From NCBI GenBank assembly GCA_030830565.1, contig JAURMR010000041.1:62001-126000 (forward strand): a stretch of 64,000 nucleotides of DNA, written 5' to 3'. How positions within the stretch are numbered: the first letter of the stretch is position 1; each line of letters begins with the position of its first letter. The notes beneath the pieces are model-generated. The model saw only the letters and a list, made by a program, of their open reading frames with translations, had not been told where the DNA came from and made no database searches. Positions 59,784 to 64,000 of the stretch are shown piece after piece. A program made the translations under genes and the position numbers. The DNA comes from Acidimicrobiales bacterium. Its GTDB lineage: Bacteria > Actinomycetota > Acidimicrobiia > Acidimicrobiales > Acidimicrobilacustridaceae.

Positions 59784-62063
59784 GGCGGGAACCACCTCGA
59801 CGGGAATGCCGTTTACCGCTTGGTTGCCTGAGAGTTGGTCGACGAAGTGTCCTGGAGCAAGCAGGTTTGAATTCACACCAGCGTGTTCACGAGCAACAGA
59901 TAGGCGAGTGCCCGCTTTGTCGTGTCCCCAACCATGAGGAAGGGACACAACACCTCGCATCATCTCGTCACTGATTTCCACGGGAACTTCAATTGAGCCC
60001 GCTTCGCTCGTGACACGAGCGTTGGCGCCGTCGGTCAGGCCAAGCGCGGATGCGTCGTCGGGGTGAACGATGAGCGTGCATCGGTTGCCGGCCTTTACGA
60101 GCACCTTGATGTTGTGCATCCAGGTGTTCTTCGACTTGATATTGCGTCGACTCACGAGCACGTAGGCATCGGGATCTCGGTCGAGTGCTTTCTTCAAGCG
60201 GGGGAGGTCGCTGAGGATGTACTCGGGCGCGAGTTCGACCTTTCCAGAAGGAGTGCCGATGACTTCGGCAGCGCGATTGGGAACCATTGGGCCGAGATCG
60301 ACACCGTGAACGGCGTCTTTCACTTTTTGAAGATTGAGACCTTCGGGGTCTTCGCCGTAGCGGTCGCCCCACGGACCCATGCGCAATTGAAGATCAATCA
60401 TGCGTTCCGGACCGCCGTGGTCGTACAACGGAAGCGTGGTTTCAGGATCGCGTCCGTACATGTGGCACATGGTGGTGAACCAGCCATCGTCAAGCGCTTC
60501 GAAGTTGAAGTCGGCATCCTTGTTACCTGCGCACAACCAACCCAGACGAGCGAGAATTTCCCATTCGGGCACGTAGTCCTCGCCGGTGTCGAACAATTGA
60601 TCACTCCACTTCGACGCGTTGCCGATCGACCAGGCCCACATGAGTTCGTCGAAATGTGGTGACTCAAGTGGTGACGGACCAGGCAGCAGTACGTGCGCGA
60701 AACGAGTGGTTTCGTTCATGTAGCAATCGATCGCAATCAAACAATCGAGTAACGGAAGCGCGTCTTCAAGGTTCTGTGAATCAGGAACCGAAAGAGCAGG
60801 GTTCGCTGCGATGTTGATGAGTGCTTTGATCTGTCCCTTGCCTGGTGTTGCGATTTCTTCGGCGAGACATGAGCACGGAACTTGACCAAGGATTTCCGGC
60901 GCGCCGCGAACTCGGCTGCGCCAACGACCGAATTCGGGTTCGCCCATGATCTTGGTGTCGGGCACCCACGTGATCGGCTTTGCCGCGGGCTTGCCGAACA
61001 ACATGCCGCCTGACTTGTCGAATTGTCCGGCGATGATGTTCACGACATCAACGAGCCATGACGCAAGCGTTCCGAATTCCTGATTACACAGACCAATTCG
61101 GCCGTAAAGACCACCGCGCTCGGCATTGGCGAGATCTCGCGCAATGCGGCGAATGGTGTCGGCGGGAATTCGGCAGAAATCCGCCACTCGTTCGGGCGTG
61201 AAGTCCCCGCACGCCTCGCGAACCTGTTCGACACCTTCGACAAGTCCTTCGACGTTGCCGAGAGTGAACAGTCCTTCGCTGAAGATGACATTGCACAGAG
61301 CGAGGAGGAAGGCGGCGTCGGTGCCGGGGACGATAGGGAGCCATTCCGATGCGTGGTCGGCGGTGATGGTTCGACGGGGGTCGATGACAATGACCTGCCC
61401 ACCACGAGCCTTAATGCCGTCAATCTGTGCGAGTTGATCGGGGCTGGCGAGAAGCGAACCGCCGGAAGCTTGCGGATTGCCGCCCATGATCACCCAGTAG
61501 TCCGTGTGCGCAATGTCGACGGTGGGGATCTTCCACATGTTTCCGTACATCAAGACCGATGAGACGTTCTTCGGCCACTGATCAACGGTGCCTGCCGAAT
61601 AGATCATCGGGAAGTTGGCTTGGCCCATAAGCAGCGCGCCATACCGACTGAGGCTGAACGAATGGCCAGCCGGGTTTCCGATGAACGCTGTCATTGATTC
61701 GATGCCGTGTTCGTTGAGAACACCGTGCAGAAGTTCTTCGCACTTCGCGAATGCTTCGTCCCACGAAACTTCGCGCCAGGTCTCGCCTTCGCGGATCATG
61801 GGAACGCGGATGCGGTCGGGGTCTTCATGGAGGCGGCCAAGGGTGGTGCCCTTCGGGCAGATGAAACCCTTGGACCAGACATCGTCACGGTCGGGGCGAA
61901 TGACTTTCACATGATCGTCGTCATCGAGGTGGACCTCGAGTCCGCACATGCACTCGCAGAGCGGGCACTGGCGCAGAAAGACCCGGGTCCCATCGGGTTC
62001 GGTGCGGTACTGGCGACCGATGACCTTTTGGCGTGACGTCGGTGTGGCGACGGGAACTTCCAT
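59781..62063 (-). CDS. Molybdopterin (bis-MGD) oxidoreductase with N-terminal Fe-S cluster
   Basis: 760-residue DMSO-reductase-superfamily enzyme. The N-terminal cluster has C33, C36, C40 and C69 (CPLCECMCG, FICPKG). SWDEAFAKCEELLHGVL, VIMGGNPQASGG and PLLDCLIAIDCYMNETTRFAHVLLP are cofactor-binding blocks; SLPHGWGHD near 705 is in the C-terminal domain. In the segment where the metal ligand is expected I read MIYSAGTVDQWPKNV with no Cys, so the ligand could be Ser or Asp. No membrane or electron-transfer subunit genes adjoin, apart from the anchored protein at 59297. ATG 62063 has a GGGGGG stretch upstream. The substrate is unknown; the enzyme is likely cytoplasmic since no Tat signal is seen. 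Confidence 0.87.
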   Translation of the reverse strand: MEVPVATPTSRQKVIGRQYRTEPDGTRVFLRQCPLCECMCGLEVHLDDDDHVKVIRPDRDDVWSKGFICPKGTTLGRLHEDPDRIRVPMIREGETWREVSWDEAFAKCEELLHGVLNEHGIESMTAFIGNPAGHSFSLSRYGALLMGQANFPMIYSAGTVDQWPKNVSSVLMYGNMWKIPTVDIAHTDYWVIMGGNPQASGGSLLASPDQLAQIDGIKARGGQVIVIDPRRTITADHASEWLPIVPGTDAAFLLALCNVIFSEGLFTLGNVEGLVEGVEQVREACGDFTPERVADFCRIPADTIRRIARDLANAERGGLYGRIGLCNQEFGTLASWLVDVVNIIAGQFDKSGGMLFGKPAAKPITWVPDTKIMGEPEFGRWRSRVRGAPEILGQVPCSCLAEEIATPGKGQIKALINIAANPALSVPDSQNLEDALPLLDCLIAIDCYMNETTRFAHVLLPGPSPLESPHFDELMWAWSIGNASKWSDQLFDTGEDYVPEWEILARLGWLCAGNKDADFNFEALDDGWFTTMCHMYGRDPETTLPLYDHGGPERMIDLQLRMGPWGDRYGEDPEGLNLQKVKDAVHGVDLGPMVPNRAAEVIGTPSGKVELAPEYILSDLPRLKKALDRDPDAYVLVSRRNIKSKNTWMHNIKVLVKAGNRCTLIVHPDDASALGLTDGANARVTSEAGSIEVPVEISDEMMRGVVSLPHGWGHDKAGTRLSVAREHAGVNSNLLAPGHFVDQLSGNQAVNGIPVEVVPA

Positions 62064-62140
62064 GATGCGACCCCCCGGTGCGTAGGAACGGAAAGATCGT
62101 AGACCGGAGGACTGTCTCACCCGACCGGCACTGTGTGGAG

Positions 62141-62380
62141 ATGGACACACCTTCCCCTTCCTTCACCATCGATTGCGACACCTGCGTCATGCAGCACACC
62201 GATGCCTGTGGCGACTGTGTCGTGTCGTTCATCTGCTCCCGAGAGCCCGGCGACGCTCTCGTGGTCGACCTCAACGAGTACCGGGCACTCGAAATGCTGG
62301 CTGAGTCTGGGCTGGTGCCCGAACTTCGCCATCGCGGGCGTCCAAGCGACTCCCCGCAGCGCCGCCACCGCACCGGCTGA
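62141..62380 (+). CDS. Small cysteine-rich protein upstream of queG
   Basis: 79-residue protein with cysteines C12, C15, C23, C26 and C32 in a short N-terminal region (CDTCVMQHTDACGDCVV, then IC), enough for a zinc or Fe-S site. The rest is charged and ends RPSDSPQRRHRTG. I recognise it as a conserved small actinobacterial protein but know no function. GTG 62135 is an equally possible start, two codons earlier. queG begins 25 bp after its stop. Confidence 0.65.
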   Translation: MDTPSPSFTIDCDTCVMQHTDACGDCVVSFICSREPGDALVVDLNEYRALEMLAESGLVPELRHRGRPSDSPQRRHRTG

Positions 62381-62405
62381 TCTGTTCACCTGTGACAATG
62401 GGGGC

Positions 62406-63449
62406 GTGAACGCGCCCGGCCTCATCGACGAACTCAACGATGCGGCCGAGAGCGCAGGACTGGTCGCCATCGGTGTCGCTGCAGTTGAACCCTTCGTCGA
62501 TACCCGTGAGGCGCTTGAGACGCGAAAGGCCGAGGGTCTCCACGGAGGAATGGCCTTCACCTATCGCGATCCTCAGCGTTCCACTGATCCGGCTCGGATC
62601 CTTCCGGGTGCTCGATCACTTGTTGTCGGTGCCTTCCCCTATTCGGCAGGGTCGGTAAGCGAACCTGCCTTTGAAGGGCCGGCCGGGCGAGTAGCTCGCT
62701 ATGCGGTCACCGATCACTATGCGGCATTGCGATCAGCGCTGGAAGCTGTAGCGCAGGTTCTCGAAGCATCAGGTCATCGCACTCGCGTCGTGCTTGATGA
62801 CAACGCGCTGGTTGATCGCGCTGCTGCGCAGCGTGCTGGGTTGGGTTGGTTTGGGCATAACGCCAACCTCCTTGTTCCCGGTTACGGAAGTTGGGTTGTG
62901 CTCGGTTCGATCATCACCGATGCGGAACTTGTGCCGTCGGTACCAGTACCCGATGGGTGCGGAACCTGTCGTCGGTGTCTTGATGGATGTCCAACCGGTG
63001 CAATCGTCGCTCCCGGTGTTGTTGATGCTCGCCGTTGCCTCGCGTGGCTTGTCCAGGCTGAAGGCACCTTCCCGTTGGAGTTTCGAGAAGCGCTCGGCGA
63101 TCGCATCTATGGGTGCGATGAGTGTCAAGAGGTGTGTCCTCCCGCTCGACGCAGTCCGCAGGCGAAACAACTGATCGACGTGGAGGCCTCGTGGGTTGAG
63201 TTGTTGTGGATGCTGCAAGCCGATGACGAAGCGCTGATAGCGCAACTTGGTCGTTGGTATATCCCGCGTCGCGATCCTCGATATCTGCGCCGAAACGCAT
63301 TGCTTGCGATCGGGAACGCCGCGAATCCGCACGATGTCGACGTTCGTGCCGCAGTTGAAGCGTTTGTACTTGCCGACGACGAGATGTTGAAGGAACACGC
63401 GAAGTGGTCACTGCAGCGACTTGATGAACGAGCCAAGGCGTACGCGTGA
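62406..63449 (+). CDS. queG: Epoxyqueuosine reductase
   Basis: 347-residue cobalamin- and Fe-S-dependent enzyme for the last step of queuosine synthesis in tRNA. The N-terminal part (1-160) is the B12-binding reductive-dehalogenase-like domain (GAFPYSAG, RYAVTDHYAALRSALEAV). Two [4Fe-4S] clusters are shown by CGTCRRCLDGCPTGAI and CDECQEVCP (about 184-245). The C-terminal HEAT-like helices run from about 260. GTG 62406 follows GGGG directly; a longer open frame is not conserved. Its stop overlaps the next gene (GTGA). QueG without other que genes implies salvage or genes elsewhere. Confidence 0.92.
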   Translation: MNAPGLIDELNDAAESAGLVAIGVAAVEPFVDTREALETRKAEGLHGGMAFTYRDPQRSTDPARILPGARSLVVGAFPYSAGSVSEPAFEGPAGRVARYAVTDHYAALRSALEAVAQVLEASGHRTRVVLDDNALVDRAAAQRAGLGWFGHNANLLVPGYGSWVVLGSIITDAELVPSVPVPDGCGTCRRCLDGCPTGAIVAPGVVDARRCLAWLVQAEGTFPLEFREALGDRIYGCDECQEVCPPARRSPQAKQLIDVEASWVELLWMLQADDEALIAQLGRWYIPRRDPRYLRRNALLAIGNAANPHDVDVRAAVEAFVLADDEMLKEHAKWSLQRLDERAKAYA

Positions 63450-64000
63450 AACACCTCCTCGTCACGAATGATTTCCCACCGAAGGTCGGTGGCATCCAGA
63501 ACTACTTGTGGGAGTTGTGGCGACGCCTGCCGGTCGAATCGACGACCGTTCTCACCACGCCGTATCGGGGCGCTGCAGCGTTCGATGCGCAACAACCCAT
63601 TCGAATCGAACGGGATCGTTCCAAGGTGCTGTTACCGACGCGCGCGCTTTCGCGCCGCATCGACAAACTCGCCGCCGAACTCGATGTTGATCTTGTGTTA
63701 CTCGATCCCGCTGTCCCGCTCGGCGTTGTCGGACCTTGGCTTGAGCGACCGTATGGAGTCGTGCTGCATGGTGCGGAAGTAACTGTTCCCGGTCGGCTTC
63801 CACTTGCTGGTTCGGTCCTTCGCCGTGTGCTGCGCGGTGCACAGGTAGTGATCGCCGCCGGCGGCTATCCCGCTACTGAGGCGCGTCGATGCGCTGGTGT
63901 TGATCTTCCGACGATCGTGATTCCGCCCGGTGTCGACACACGTCGTTTTGTTCCTGTTGCGGAGAGCGATCGATCCGATGTCCGACGTCACCTGGGTTTC
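63446..64000 (+). CDS. GT4 glycosyltransferase, PimB-like (partial, runs off window)
   Basis: The first 185 residues of a GT-B family 4 enzyme. It starts VKHLLVTNDFPPKVGGIQNY, the nucleotide-independent acceptor loop seen in PimB'-type phosphatidyl-myo-inositol mannosyltransferases, and contains VVLHGAEVTVPGRLP near 110 and IPPGVDTRRFVP near 158. PimB adds the second mannose to phosphatidylinositol mannoside. The mycobacterial pimB gene lies close to trpD and a DEDDh-GIY-YIG gene as this one does, which supports the call. GTG 63446 overlaps the queG stop. Confidence 0.85.
   Translation, partial: MKHLLVTNDFPPKVGGIQNYLWELWRRLPVESTTVLTTPYRGAAAFDAQQPIRIERDRSKVLLPTRALSRRIDKLAAELDVDLVLLDPAVPLGVVGPWLERPYGVVLHGAEVTVPGRLPLAGSVLRRVLRGAQVVIAAGGYPATEARRCAGVDLPTIVIPPGVDTRRFVPVAESDRSDVRRHLGF

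Overview
The window is a densely packed, moderately GC-rich piece of an actinobacterial chromosome. The support for Actinomycetota is a WhiB-type Fe-S protein, a DUF3367/AftD-like arabinofuranosyltransferase, a PimB-like mannosyltransferase, a DEDDh-GIY-YIG exonuclease beside trpD, a zinc-ribbon coiled-coil protein near a histidine phosphatase, and Thr/Ser-rich secreted linkers. Fused family III CoA-transferases, paired sulfotransferases, an arylsulfatase and the absence of mycolate genes make class Acidimicrobiia (Acidimicrobiales) my best guess. That placement is inference. I see no insertion sequence, prophage, CRISPR array or integron.

Layout. 1-15125 is a housekeeping block: the end of a minus-strand gene, phoH-ybeY-corC-era, a divergent dinG/uppS pair, recO, a fused CoA-transferase, glycyl-tRNA synthetase, dnaG-rpoD plus a coupled 60-residue membrane protein, then tRNA-Asn and tRNA-Met. 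15164-21380 holds two GT2 glycosyltransferases, a DUF2271/PepSY/ApbE redox group, a TauD-type dioxygenase and a GNAT. 21413-28431 is an envelope-glycan operon: GT4, AftD-like GT-C enzyme, small membrane protein, a sulfotransferase-methyltransferase fusion and a second methyltransferase. 28432-30412 has an unknown gene, an inositol-monophosphatase-like enzyme, a NUDIX hydrolase and tRNA-Val. 30427-39362 looks like accessory catabolism: methyltransferase, quinone reductase-like MDR, sulfotransferase, Gfo/Idh, second fused CoA-transferase, amidohydrolase and enoyl-CoA hydratase. 39403-44920 has a class A PBP, the zinc-ribbon protein, a membrane protein, a phosphatase, an ABM protein and a lipoprotein hydrolase. 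44932-50698, on the minus strand, has rnpB, a cupredoxin lipoprotein and a glycerol operon (glpD, alkyl-DHAP-synthase-like flavoprotein, membrane protein, glpK). 50858-64000 has whiB, trpD, the exonuclease, two SDRs around a palindrome, arylsulfatase plus beta-propeller, a molybdopterin oxidoreductase, queG and the start of a PimB-like gene.

Two signals stand out beyond gene content. First, many operon-leading genes carry a TANNNT box exactly 7 nt (some 6 or 8) before the start codon with no Shine-Dalgarno, which points to widespread leaderless transcription and fixes several start codons. Second, the RNase P RNA has a compensated base-pair inversion in its catalytic helix P4. The most plausible undescribed system is the envelope-glycan operon, where polymer synthesis enzymes sit with a sulfotransferase-methyltransferase fusion.

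Genes are mostly translationally coupled (ATGA, GTGA or TAATG overlaps). Convergent gene ends often overlap, so there is very little non-coding DNA; no gap between features reaches 300 bases.
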